A DNA stretch of 14,398 nt, taken from JADKCL01 sp046050405 (GTDB lineage Bacteria > Bacteroidota > Bacteroidia > J057 > JADKCL01). The stretch spans positions 1 through 14,398 of the forward strand of contig JBJOPY010000073.1 of the NCBI GenBank assembly GCA_046050405.1, given 5' to 3'. Shown piece after piece: positions 6,310 to 13,684 of the stretch. Below the pieces are notes generated by a model. It was not told the origin of the DNA. It made no database searches and saw only the letters and a list, made by a program, of their open reading frames with translations. Both the position numbers and the translations under genes were made by a program. Position 1 is the stretch's first letter, and each line of letters begins with the position of its first letter.

Positions 6310-8340
6310 ATGATCAAAGTCCCGCAACGTCCGATAACAGACTGGCTTCCGATAACTCGGAGAGAACTGGAAATCCGTGGATGGGACGAAGTGGATGTCG
6401 TGATCATCAGTGGCGACGCCTATGTGGACCATCCTACTTTCGGCACGGCGGTGATTGGCCGCATCATAGAAAATGAAGGCTTCAGAGTGGCGATCGTCCC
6501 CCAGCCCAATTGGCAAGACGACCTCCGGGATTTCAAGAAGTTTGGAAATCCAAGACTATTCTTCGGGGTGACCGGCGGTTGCATGGATCCGATGATCAAC
6601 CACTACACCGCCAATAAGCGACGGAGAACCACAGATGCCTACTCTCCTGGCGGAAAAGCTGGTTTCCGGCCGGATTATGCGACTACAGTGTATACCCGCA
6701 TCCTCAAGCAGCTCTATCCCGATACGCCAGTCATCATCGGAGGCATAGAGGCATCCCTGCGGCGCGTGAGCCACTATGACTATTGGCAGGATCGCTTGCT
6801 TCCCAGCATCCTTGTGGACAGTGGTGCCGATCTCCTCGTCTATGGAATGGGGGAACAACCGTTGCGGGAAATCCTGCGCCTTGCGAAGCGAGGCGTGCCC
6901 CTCGCCTCCATGCACAATGTCCACCAGACGGCCCTGCTCAGGCCCCTTGTGGGCGGGGCCCCGAAGCATAAGCAGTGGAAGGACGTGATGCTCGCCTCCC
7001 ATGAAGCGATTCTAGAGGATCGCCGCAACTATGCCACCAATTTCAAGATCGTCGAGCAGGAGAGCAATAAGCTCCAAGCCCGAAGAATCCTGCAGGCTGT
7101 GGGGGATCGGTTGCTGATCGTCAACCCTCCCTGCGATGTCATGACCGAGGAGCAGATGGATGCCTCCTTTGACCTGCCATATACCCGGCTTCCCCACCCG
7201 AAGTACGAAAAGAAGGAGGCGATCCCTGCCTTTGAAATGATCAAGTTCTCCATCAATATGCACCGCGGCTGCTTTGGCGGATGCAGCTTTTGTACAATTT
7301 CAGCGCATCAGGGGAAGTTCATTTCCAGCCGGTCTGAAAAGAGCATCCTCAGGGAAGTCGACCAGGTGACACAGATGCCCGGCTTCAAGGGTTATATCAG
7401 TGACATGGGAGGGCCAAGTGCCAATATGTACAAGCTCAAGGGCAAGGACGAATCAATCTGCAAGAAGTGTGTGGCGCCGAGCTGCATTCACCCTGTGGTT
7501 TGTGACAACCTGGACACCAACCACCGCCCGATGACAGAGCTCCTGCGGAAGGTGGATGCCCATCCTTTGGTGAAAAAAGCCTTTGTCGGCAGTGGAATAC
7601 GGTATGACCTGCTGGTCAAGAGCTATAACAAGAAAGGAGACGACAGCCTGGACGAATACATGGAGCAGGTGCTGAGGCGCCATGTGTCAGGGCGGCTGAA
7701 GGTCGCCCCTGAACATACGAGTGATGCCACGCTCAAGATCATGCGCAAGCCCTCTTTCAAGCATTTTCATGAATTCAAGAAGAAGTTCGACGACATCAAC
7801 CTGAAGAACGGGCTGAAGCAACAGTTGATCCCATACTTCATCTCCAACCATCCCGGAAGCCAGAGCGAGGACATGGCGGACCTAGCCGCAGAAACGAAAA
7901 AGATGGGATTCCAGCTGGAGCAGGTGCAGAGTTTCACACCCACGCCGATGACGGTCGCCACGGTCATCTATTACACGGGTTTGCATCCTTACACCTTGGA
8001 GCCAATTTATACCCCCAAGACCAAGGATGAGCGCGACCTTCAGCATCGCTTTTTCTTTTGGTACAAGCCGGAAAATCGCGATTGGATCAGGTCAACCCTC
8101 AAGAAGGCAGGGAGGGACGACCTTTCAAGGCGGCTGCTGGACGAACCCATGGTGAAGATCAAAGAATCACGTCCTGCCCATGTGGATGGCAAGGCAATCT
8201 CCGCAAGCAAGAAACCCAAAGGCCTTGGTGGCAAACGCATCGGCAAGTCACGTCCGGAGAAGGCCGGGAGGAAGGCTTCCTCTCCCGGAAGGGGACATAA
8301 TCCCCAGTCCGGCCCAGGGAGGTCACTTCCTGGGGGATGA
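6310..8340 (+). CDS. ygiQ: YgiQ-family radical SAM protein
   Basis: A 676-residue member of the UPF0313/YgiQ family, whose reaction is unknown. The N-terminal domain begins with the family hallmark DWLPITRRELEIRGWDEVDV, then SGDAYVDHP and GVTGGCMDPMINHYT. The radical SAM core carries the 4Fe-4S ligands in CFGGCSFC (C321, C325, C328), preceded by NMHRG. Additional conserved cysteines lie further on (ICKKCVAPSC, around residues 380-390). The C-terminal ~55 residues are a Lys/Arg/Gly/Pro-rich, probably disordered basic tail (KKPKGLGGKRIGKSRPEK...), longer than the core needs and suggestive of nucleic-acid contact. It is a single gene, convergent with the M1 peptidase gene downstream. The ATG sits four bases after the promoter -7 box with no Shine-Dalgarno. 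A short hairpin, CCCAGG-10-CCTGGG, at the very end of the coding region may serve as a weak terminator. Confidence 0.95.
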   Translation: MIKVPQRPITDWLPITRRELEIRGWDEVDVVIISGDAYVDHPTFGTAVIGRIIENEGFRVAIVPQPNWQDDLRDFKKFGNPRLFFGVTGGCMDPMINHYTANKRRRTTDAYSPGGKAGFRPDYATTVYTRILKQLYPDTPVIIGGIEASLRRVSHYDYWQDRLLPSILVDSGADLLVYGMGEQPLREILRLAKRGVPLASMHNVHQTALLRPLVGGAPKHKQWKDVMLASHEAILEDRRNYATNFKIVEQESNKLQARRILQAVGDRLLIVNPPCDVMTEEQMDASFDLPYTRLPHPKYEKKEAIPAFEMIKFSINMHRGCFGGCSFCTISAHQGKFISSRSEKSILREVDQVTQMPGFKGYISDMGGPSANMYKLKGKDESICKKCVAPSCIHPVVCDNLDTNHRPMTELLRKVDAHPLVKKAFVGSGIRYDLLVKSYNKKGDDSLDEYMEQVLRRHVSGRLKVAPEHTSDATLKIMRKPSFKHFHEFKKKFDDINLKNGLKQQLIPYFISNHPGSQSEDMADLAAETKKMGFQLEQVQSFTPTPMTVATVIYYTGLHPYTLEPIYTPKTKDERDLQHRFFFWYKPENRDWIRSTLKKAGRDDLSRRLLDEPMVKIKESRPAHVDGKAISASKKPKGLGGKRIGKSRPEKAGRKASSPGRGHNPQSGPGRSLPGG

Positions 8341-8521
8341 TGCTGCGTCAGTGCACCCTTGGTTGACCTGAACCTTGGAGAGCCTGATCTCCATGGAAGG
8401 TGCGTTGGAAACCATATCCAATGCAAGGGTGGCGACGGAATCCTTTCGGATGTTTCAGTCGGGCGCAGGATTGCACCGAACGGGGCTGGCGATGAGGGAG
8501 GCTGGTGGATGGGGCCATCCC

Positions 8522-10144
8522 CTATTTCCTTCTGGCCTTCCCTTCGAAGAGAAGCCGGGTATGTGGATCCAGCTCCACCTCGGCGGGTGGTTGATCCAGC
8601 TTAATGCTGATTTCCTGAGAGGTAGAGTTTACCTCCACATTTACCTCCGAGATCGGTTGACCCTTCGAATCCTTGAAGGCCAATTCCAGCTGAAATACGA
8701 AGTAGCCGAAATTCTGCAGTTGCTTGATTTCCAGCTGTGCAGACTTCTTTCGGCTGTTCCATGCCCAGGCGACATCCAGTTTGGGATGTCCAGGGCGGTA
8801 AATCCACTGGTCAAAAAACGGTTGCAGGTCTTGGCCACTGACGTCTTCCAGCACCCTCTGGAGGTCGCTGGTCAGGGCGTTGCCATACCTGAAACGGGAA
8901 TAATACTCCTTGATGCCCCGAAAAAAAAGGTCGTCTCCCAGTCGATGGCGAAGCATGTGCAGCACCCAGCCACCTTTTTCGTAGGAATTCGGGTTGAGCA
9001 GCAAGGTTAAGTCTGGAATCCTGGGATCCACCACGGCATAGGTCATCGTCGGCTCCCAGCCCGTGACCGTCGCCCGGTCGTCGCGCATTCGCTTCTCGAA
9101 GACCTCCACCCCATGCTGGCTCTCGAAATAGAGGTGGGTCCAATACGTCGCAAAGCCTTCGCTGAGCCAGACATGGTACCAATTCGCTTCCGATGCGGAA
9201 TTGCCAAACCACTGGTGGGCGATCTCATGTGCCATCAGCCCCTCGCAGGAGGCGTCACCGGTGACAGATTTTTCTGAATAGAAGATGCAGGAGGCATTTT
9301 CCATCCCCCCGTAGCGGGTGCGCGATTGCACGTTGGCGAGCTTGGCCCAGGGGTAGTCATCCACATGCCCGATGAACCATTCCAGGATCGCTTTGCCTTG
9401 GGCATAGTCGTGAAACCCAGCCTTCTCATCGCTTCGGAACACCCATGTGCTCACAGGGATGCAGCCGACATTGCCCACGTTTTCCATTGCGAAGTCAGCA
9501 GCCCCGAAGACCATGACCTTGGTGGGCAGCGGCTCGGAATTCTCCCATCGGCTGATTTGGCGACCATCCGGTAGCGCACTCTGCCCGGTGAGCTTCCCGT
9601 TGGCGACGACCAGGTAATGCGAAGGGGCGGTAATGGTGAACACGACAGGTGCCTTGTCGGCAGGATGGTCGACCACGGGCAGCCAGTGATGCGCCCGATT
9701 CGGCCAATTGTCCCCAAAGAAGCTGCGGCCGTCCTCTGCCGAATTCGAAATGGTCAGACCATCGGCGGGAATGCCTTCGTACCGAATGTGGATCGAGAAT
9801 TCCGAGGCCGCAGCCATGGAGTCTGGAAATTGGATTTCCAAATCCTCGCCTTCGTGGTGGTAGGCTATTTCGATCCCTTCCTTCTCCACGGAAAGCACCT
9901 TCATTCCCTTCGAGCCTTCCTTCATGGCCACCAGGTCCAGATGTACTGAGGGTGCTGCCCGGAGCAACCTCATACTCACCTTGGCCATGCCCTGTATGCG
10001 ATCACTGCTGTCTTGTATTTCGATCTCGAACTCATACCGGAGAATGTCCAAGGCCTCAAGGCGTTCATCGTAGCCTTGGGCAGTTCCAAGGATCCTGCAA
10101 AGAAACAGGCTGAAGAATGAAATGGACAGAATCTTGATTCTCAT
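8522..10144 (-). CDS. Secreted M1-family zinc metallopeptidase (aminopeptidase N-like)
   Basis: A 540-residue exported peptidase that probably removes N-terminal residues from peptides in the periplasm or outside the cell. It opens with a signal peptide (hydrophobic residues ~5-20, likely cleavage around TAQG). An N-terminal beta-sandwich domain follows. The catalytic domain has the substrate-anchoring GGMEN at 279-283, zinc-binding HEIAH at 306-310 with the third ligand E329 in WLSEGFATY, and the likely transition-state tyrosine Y388 in NPNSYEKGG. The last ~85 residues form a small beta domain. The long ERAP1-like C-terminal helical domain of E. coli PepN is absent, as in the short M1 class common in Bacteroidota. 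C16 is preceded by Leu, so it is not a lipobox. It is a monocistronic gene, convergent with ygiQ 181 bp away. Confidence 0.95.
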   Translation of the reverse strand: MRIKILSISFFSLFLCRILGTAQGYDERLEALDILRYEFEIEIQDSSDRIQGMAKVSMRLLRAAPSVHLDLVAMKEGSKGMKVLSVEKEGIEIAYHHEGEDLEIQFPDSMAAASEFSIHIRYEGIPADGLTISNSAEDGRSFFGDNWPNRAHHWLPVVDHPADKAPVVFTITAPSHYLVVANGKLTGQSALPDGRQISRWENSEPLPTKVMVFGAADFAMENVGNVGCIPVSTWVFRSDEKAGFHDYAQGKAILEWFIGHVDDYPWAKLANVQSRTRYGGMENASCIFYSEKSVTGDASCEGLMAHEIAHQWFGNSASEANWYHVWLSEGFATYWTHLYFESQHGVEVFEKRMRDDRATVTGWEPTMTYAVVDPRIPDLTLLLNPNSYEKGGWVLHMLRHRLGDDLFFRGIKEYYSRFRYGNALTSDLQRVLEDVSGQDLQPFFDQWIYRPGHPKLDVAWAWNSRKKSAQLEIKQLQNFGYFVFQLELAFKDSKGQPISEVNVEVNSTSQEISIKLDQPPAEVELDPHTRLLFEGKARRK

Positions 10145-10800
10145 AGATGGCAGGGGATGGAGTCGCCGCTTCGAGTACAGAGTGGGATGACTTTTTGGGT
10201 TGAACCATTGCCCTGGGGTCCGGAACGCAGCTGCCCGGTTTCACAAGCGGGAAGCCTGCGGCTTGGCAGATTGTGGGTTGTTTTGAATTTCGGTGTTAAC
10301 GTGAAGGTGAACAGGTTTTCCCGCGTGGAAAGACATCTGAACAGCGTGCGGCTCCAGCCAAGGTTCTCTGGCCCTAGATGGGGGAAGGGCAGGGGCTGTA
10401 GACCGTTCTGAACCCAAGAAAGCATAGGTGCGGCGGAAGAGAGGGGCATCCTTCCCCTTGTCGGCTTTCGAATTCAGTAATCCCGGATACATGGACAGGC
10501 CATGGGGCTTTCCAGCGTGAAAGGCGAACAACCGCAGCCAAGCCGTCCGAAGTTTAACCATGCCACGAATTTCGATCGGAATCGCAGATTTCGCAAATTA
10601 TGGCCAGAAAAACAGGTCTTCCCCCATGGCAATCTCCCGACGATCGCAGGAACACCATGCACACTCTTCTCGTGTCCCGGTCAATCCCTTGACAAGGATC
10701 ACTTTCTTGGCGGGCTGTGCGGAGTTGGAGATGATCCTATTGGCAGGGATTGGGGAACGATTGGTATCATTTGCTCGTGGGGGTCACCCATAGAACGATC
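10145..10800. other. Long intergenic stretch without a recognisable gene
   Basis: Between the M1 peptidase and DUF1573 genes, both on the minus strand, lie 726 bp of moderate GC. Several overlapping open frames on both strands give low-complexity or unfamiliar peptides with no domain. Two similar small hairpins occur: TTTCC-cgcgt-GGAAA (10317-10331) and CTTTC-cagcgt-GAAAG (10508-10523). Both are followed after a few bases by GAACA and then CAGCCAAG, an imperfect direct repeat about 190 bp apart. No tRNA, RNase P, tmRNA or SRP RNA signature was found. It may be decayed coding DNA or hold unknown small RNAs. Confidence 0.35.
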
Positions 10801-10801
10801 A

Positions 10802-10832
10802 AAGTCCGGACGCTAGTGCAACGTCCGGACTT
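10802..10832. terminator. Perfect 11-bp hairpin, probable bidirectional terminator
   Basis: AAGTCCGGACG (10802-10812) and CGTCCGGACTT (10822-10832) are perfect inverted repeats around a 9-base loop. The stem begins with AA and ends with TT on either strand, but no long T tract follows. It lies 39 bp past the stop of the DUF1573 gene on the minus strand, so ending that transcript is the most likely role. Confidence 0.55.
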
Positions 10833-10870
10833 CGTCTGTATCATGTGGGACTTGGGATTCTTCTCCCTGG

Positions 10871-11359
10871 TCAGTGAGCCCCCATCGGAGCGGGGTTCAC
10901 GGGTGCACCCTCGGGTCGAGCCAAGTAATCGGGCTCCGCAGGCTTCTGAAGGATGTTGCCTTTGATAAAGATGGTTTTCACCGGTTCGTTCACGGCATTG
11001 CTGTTGATGGTCACCGACTTGCTGATGCCCCCGATGCGATTCGAATCGTATTGAACCTTGATCTCGCCTTCAGCGCCTGGAGCCACCGGATCACTGCTCC
11101 AGTTCGGAACCGTGCAACCGCAGCTGCCTTTGGCAGATTCGATCTTCAGGTCTGTAGTACCGGTGTTGGTGAACTTGAAAACGTAGGATGCATCTCCGCC
11201 TTGCATCAGATCCCCGAAATCATGTGTTTCCTCTTCGAACTTGATCATCGGCCCTTCGGTAGGGACGGCGGCAGGATCGGCAGCTTGAGAATATGCACTG
11301 GCAGAGAAACACGCAAACAGTGCAAAGGCAGTGAGTGTGTTGATTATCAGCTTTTTCAT
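10871..11359 (-). CDS. Secreted DUF1573 domain protein
   Basis: A 162-residue exported protein. An N-terminal signal peptide (MKK, hydrophobic to ~residue 22, likely cleaved near SAYSQA) is followed by one DUF1573 domain at about 40-136, an Ig-like/ASH-type beta-sandwich common in Bacteroidota. Typical motifs are HDFGD (46-50), FKFTNTG (61-67), KGSCGCTVP (77-85) with the cysteine pair C80/C82, and VTINSNA (116-122). A Pro/Ala-rich tail of ~25 residues follows. No catalytic function is known; such proteins are thought to be envelope structural or adhesion modules. It stands alone, with a hairpin terminator downstream. A weak -7 match (TATTATTG, minus strand 11403-11396) lies 36 bp upstream of the ATG. 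Confidence 0.92.
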   Translation of the reverse strand: MKKLIINTLTAFALFACFSASAYSQAADPAAVPTEGPMIKFEEETHDFGDLMQGGDASYVFKFTNTGTTDLKIESAKGSCGCTVPNWSSDPVAPGAEGEIKVQYDSNRIGGISKSVTINSNAVNEPVKTIFIKGNILQKPAEPDYLARPEGAPVNPAPMGAH

Positions 11360-11413
11360 TTTTATAGATCGTTGAGTTAGACTTATTCTTGCCTACAATA
11401 ATAACAATTTAAA

Positions 11414-11435
11414 TTTAGGAAAAAAATTTCCTAAA
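11414..11435. promoter_or_regulatory. 9-bp perfect palindrome upstream of the DUF1573 gene
   Basis: TTTAGGAAA (11414-11422), loop AAAA, TTTCCTAAA (11427-11435). It sits 55-76 bp upstream of the DUF1573 start and just above its weak -7 box, where an operator would be expected. It also overlaps the stop codon of the small ORF at 11431-11700, so on the minus strand it could instead be that ORF's terminator, with T-rich sequence in the loop and after it. Confidence 0.35.
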
Positions 11436-11700
11436 CTCTCAAACTATTTTCAAAATTCGTGCCAACCTGCAAGAATTGCAATGTCTCAAGGGTTGCCAGG
11501 GGACAAAAATTGTATGGATCGGTTGCTGGCCGGCTTGAGAAATCCGTAATTGATCCCGTCGGTATGGCCTCACACGTCCGGCTAGAACCTGCGACCTGCA
11601 ACGTGTGCCTGGAGGTCAGGGCAGCTTCAGAGGGGAGGCCTGCAAAGAAGCCAAACCAGAGAAGCCCTAGAACCCTGGAATGGATGTAAAAGCATCTCAT
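11431..11700 (-). CDS. Possible small exported protein, hypothetical
   Basis: An 89-residue open frame in an otherwise empty 531-bp gap. Its N-terminus looks like a signal peptide: basic start, then VLGLLWFGFFAGLPSEAA at about residues 10-27, with A-x-A-like cleavage. The mature part contains two cysteines and no recognisable domain. A longer start at 11760 exists but would place a non-hydrophobic extension before the signal-like segment. The stop TAG lies inside the palindrome at 11414-11435, which could act as terminator. There is no supporting homology, so this may be a chance frame. Confidence 0.22.
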   Translation of the reverse strand: MRCFYIHSRVLGLLWFGFFAGLPSEAALTSRHTLQVAGSSRTCEAIPTGSITDFSSRPATDPYNFCPLATLETLQFLQVGTNFENSLRV

Positions 11701-11890
11701 TTGGCAGGGAAACTGCCGAAATGCCATGAGGATAGACCCCGGTCTTGGTGAAATTGTCAATACAATGGCCCTGATTCTTCGAGGTTGCTAGGATGATTCC
11801 TCTGAAAATTCGATATTTGAATTGCCCAGGGAGCATTTCGGAGAAACAGAAGTTTTTAAGATTCATTTTAATCAATCAACTCAAAAGAAG
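11701..11890 (+). promoter_or_regulatory. Upstream region of mscL with a weak promoter match
   Basis: No gene is apparent. TTG (11785-11787), 24 bases, then GATATTTG (11812-11819, seven of eight matches to TAnnTTTG) lies ~72 bp upstream of the mscL start, giving an AT-rich leader that ends in AAAAGAAG directly before the ATG. The spacing is slightly long, so this is a tentative promoter. Confidence 0.28.
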
Positions 11891-12328
11891 ATGGGATTTG
11901 TACAAGAATTCAAGGAATTTGCCACACGAGGCAACCTCGTGGACTTGGCAGTCGGTGTGGTAATCGGTGCGGCCTTCGGCAAAGTGGTCTCGGCATTTAT
12001 CAATGGGATGGTGATGCCCGTGGTCGGGCTTCTAGTCGGTGACGTTGATTTCAGCAACCTATATATAAGCCTCAGCAAGGCTGTCACGAATGCCAAAGCT
12101 GCAAATCCTGCCTTGCCATTGGAAGAAGCCAAGAAACTGGGTGCCGTCCTCGCATATGGTACATTTATCACGATGCTGATAGAATTCCTTGTCATCTTGC
12201 TGTCGATCTTCCTCGTCATCAAAGCGATGAACCGCTTGAAGAAAAAGGATGCGCCAGCAGCTCCTCCGGTTCCTACCAATGAGGAAGTGCTCTTGACCGA
12301 GATTCGCGACGTGCTGCGCTCGAAATAA
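11891..12328 (+). CDS. mscL: Large-conductance mechanosensitive channel MscL
   Basis: A 145-residue inner-membrane channel that opens under membrane tension and releases solutes on osmotic downshock. The N-terminal amphipathic helix and first membrane helix are canonical (EFKEFATRGNLVDLAVGVVI, then GAAFGKVVSAFINGMVMPVVG, to ~residue 47). A periplasmic loop of ~40 residues, the second membrane helix at ~88-112 (YGTFITMLIEFLVILL...), a Lys-rich cluster (RLKKKD, 115-120), a Pro/Ala linker and the C-terminal bundle helix (EEVLLTEIRDVLRSK) complete the family layout at normal length. The in-frame start at 11822 is rejected because MGFVQEFKEF is the family N-terminus and is preceded by AAAAGAAG. 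It is monocistronic, followed by a nested hairpin. Confidence 0.96.
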   Translation: MGFVQEFKEFATRGNLVDLAVGVVIGAAFGKVVSAFINGMVMPVVGLLVGDVDFSNLYISLSKAVTNAKAANPALPLEEAKKLGAVLAYGTFITMLIEFLVILLSIFLVIKAMNRLKKKDAPAAPPVPTNEEVLLTEIRDVLRSK

Positions 12329-12340
12329 GCCTGCTATCAA

Positions 12341-12392
12341 GGCGAGGCGGCAGCAAACCAAATTCGGCCATCCCGAAAGCTGCTATCTCGCC
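12341..12392 (+). terminator. Nested hairpin between mscL and the DUF3078 gene
   Basis: Three co-axial stems nest symmetrically: GGCGAG/CTCGCC (12341-12346 with 12387-12392), GCAGC/GCTGC (12350-12354 with 12379-12383) and TTCGG-ccatc-CCGAA (12363-12377). It starts 12 bp after the mscL stop and ends 37 bp before the next ATG. There is no T tract, so it could be a terminator-like 3' structure for mscL or a structured leader for the next gene. Confidence 0.35.
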
Positions 12393-12429
12393 ATCTCTCA
12401 ATACCTTGAAGCTTATCTATTTTATAGTC

Positions 12430-13392
12430 ATGAAGAAGATACATTTTCTCGTAGCCTTCATTGTGTCCAGCCTCGGACTGGCACATGCCCAAGATTCGAT
12501 CCCAAAGCCATGGACGAAAGGAGGACAGGGTGGCATCACCTTCAACCAGGTCGCACTCTCCAACTGGGCAGCCGGCGGCCAAAGCAGCATCACATTGATC
12601 GGCAACCTCAACCTCTTTGCAAATCGCAAGGTGGAAGCCATGACTTGGGACAATTCACTGGACCTGGCCTACGGATTCCTTAAGAACAACTTTATCTACG
12701 ATCCTAAAAGGCCGATCACCAAGGCTGAAGACAGGATCGAGCTCAATTCCAAGTATGGAACCAAAGCTTGGAGCGACAAGTTCTATTACAGCGGCCTGGC
12801 AACATTCCGTACACAGTTCGCGAGGGGCTTTGCCAATCCCGGCGATGCTTCCTACATTTCACGGGCACTATCCCCGGCGTACCTGAACCTGGCCATGGGC
12901 CTGGACTACAAGCCGGCCGATTGGCTTTCGTTTCTCGTGTCACCCGTCTCGGGAAAAATGACGATCGTGGCGGATGACAGCCTTGCCAATTCAGGTGCAT
13001 TTGGTGTCAACACCCGAGATGCCGAAACGGGCCGGTTCAGACCTGGTTCCTACCAGCACCTCCGCATGGAATTCGGTGCCACCATGAGGGCCAAGTTCAA
13101 GAAGGATATCATGAAGAACGTGGGACTGGAAAGCAATCTGGAGCTTTTCTCCAATTATATAGACCGTCCGCAAAACATCGACGTGCGCTCGACAAATGCC
13201 TTGGTCGCCAAGATCAACCAGTACATCGTCGTCAACCTGTTCATAGACATGATCTATGACAACGACATCCTCATCCCTCAGGTGGACCCCAAGGGCTTGC
13301 CCGTCTTCGTACCCGGCACTTCGATCCAGCAGACGGAGCCGCGGCTACAGCTCAAGCAAGTGTTTGGATTGGGATTTTCGTACAAGTTCTAG
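12430..13392 (+). CDS. DUF3078 outer-membrane beta-barrel-like protein
   Basis: A 320-residue exported protein. The signal peptide is MKKIHFLVAF... with cleavage after AHA (residues 18-20). The mature start WTKGGQGGITFNQVALSNWA, then GGQSSITLIGNLNLFANRK and WDNSLDLAYG (73-82), is characteristic of the Bacteroidota DUF3078 family. Alternating hydrophobic/aromatic strands continue to the end, and the last residue is Phe (FGLGFSYKF), as expected for proteins inserted by the BAM complex. The function is unknown. An in-frame ATG at 12406 adds eight residues before the signal peptide, so 12430 is preferred. The gap to mscL is 101 bp on the same strand, with a hairpin between, so separate transcription is likely. 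Confidence 0.9.
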   Translation: MKKIHFLVAFIVSSLGLAHAQDSIPKPWTKGGQGGITFNQVALSNWAAGGQSSITLIGNLNLFANRKVEAMTWDNSLDLAYGFLKNNFIYDPKRPITKAEDRIELNSKYGTKAWSDKFYYSGLATFRTQFARGFANPGDASYISRALSPAYLNLAMGLDYKPADWLSFLVSPVSGKMTIVADDSLANSGAFGVNTRDAETGRFRPGSYQHLRMEFGATMRAKFKKDIMKNVGLESNLELFSNYIDRPQNIDVRSTNALVAKINQYIVVNLFIDMIYDNDILIPQVDPKGLPVFVPGTSIQQTEPRLQLKQVFGLGFSYKF

Positions 13393-13528
13393 CCGCCCAT
13401 CCTGAGTCAGCCAGGGCCATGGCGGCCGCATCCTGGCGGTCTGTGGCTGTAGCAGGAATTGAGCCAAGGAGGCCTCTCAACAATTTTTTGCATCTAGAGG
13501 CGGAAGCAATAAGTCTTCAATTCATTGA
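13393..13528. other. Intergenic, weak hairpins only
   Basis: After the DUF3078 stop, the region shows CCAGG...CCTGG and GCCTCT (13472-13477) / AGAGGC (13496-13501) around an 18-base loop containing TTTTTT. This could be a poor terminator for the DUF3078 gene. A frame open from 13419 to 13688 crosses the sigma-factor promoter and shows no protein character. Confidence 0.3.
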
Positions 13529-13562
13529 CATCCATGTGAATAGAAAAATATTCTCATGGATG
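13529..13562. promoter_or_regulatory. 14-bp near-perfect hairpin upstream of the sigma-factor gene
   Basis: CATCCATGTGAATA (13529-13542) and TATTCTCATGGATG (13549-13562) form a stem of 14 positions with a single T-T mismatch around loop GAAAAA. No T tract follows. It lies about 50 bp upstream of the -33 TTG of the sigma-factor promoter, where an operator could act. A factor-dependent terminator is the alternative. Confidence 0.4.
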
Positions 13563-13610
13563 ATGCACTTGTTTAGAATGATTTTAATTTATTTTTGTTC
13601 AACGGCTGTA

Positions 13611-13641
13611 TTGACTTTCTTAAACAAAGCGTACAACTTTG
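13611..13641 (+). promoter_or_regulatory. Predicted promoter of the sigma-factor gene
   Basis: TTG at 13611-13613 (in the context TTGAC), 20 bases, then CAACTTTG at 13634-13641, seven of eight matches to TAnnTTTG. Spacing is ideal for the Bacteroidota housekeeping sigma factor. The start would fall near 13647, giving a leader of about 40 bases to the ATG at 13685. Confidence 0.5.
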
Positions 13642-13684
13642 ACACATTGGAACCGCTAGATGGTTGTCAACCGGACTTAAAGAG

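Noticed and set aside
8522..10144. Possible lipoprotein signal in the M1 peptidase (Cys at residue 16)
   Set aside because: The residue before Cys is Leu and the hydrophobic stretch continues past it, so it fits a normal signal peptide.
10241..10561. 106-residue minus-strand frame with FHAGKP occurring twice
   Set aside because: The peptide repeat is a by-product of the duplicated small hairpins; there is no domain, signal peptide or codon bias.
10798..10812. AAAGTCCGGAC resembling the conserved start of bacterial RNase P RNA
   Set aside because: The match is part of a simple perfect hairpin, and the other conserved RNase P segments are absent.
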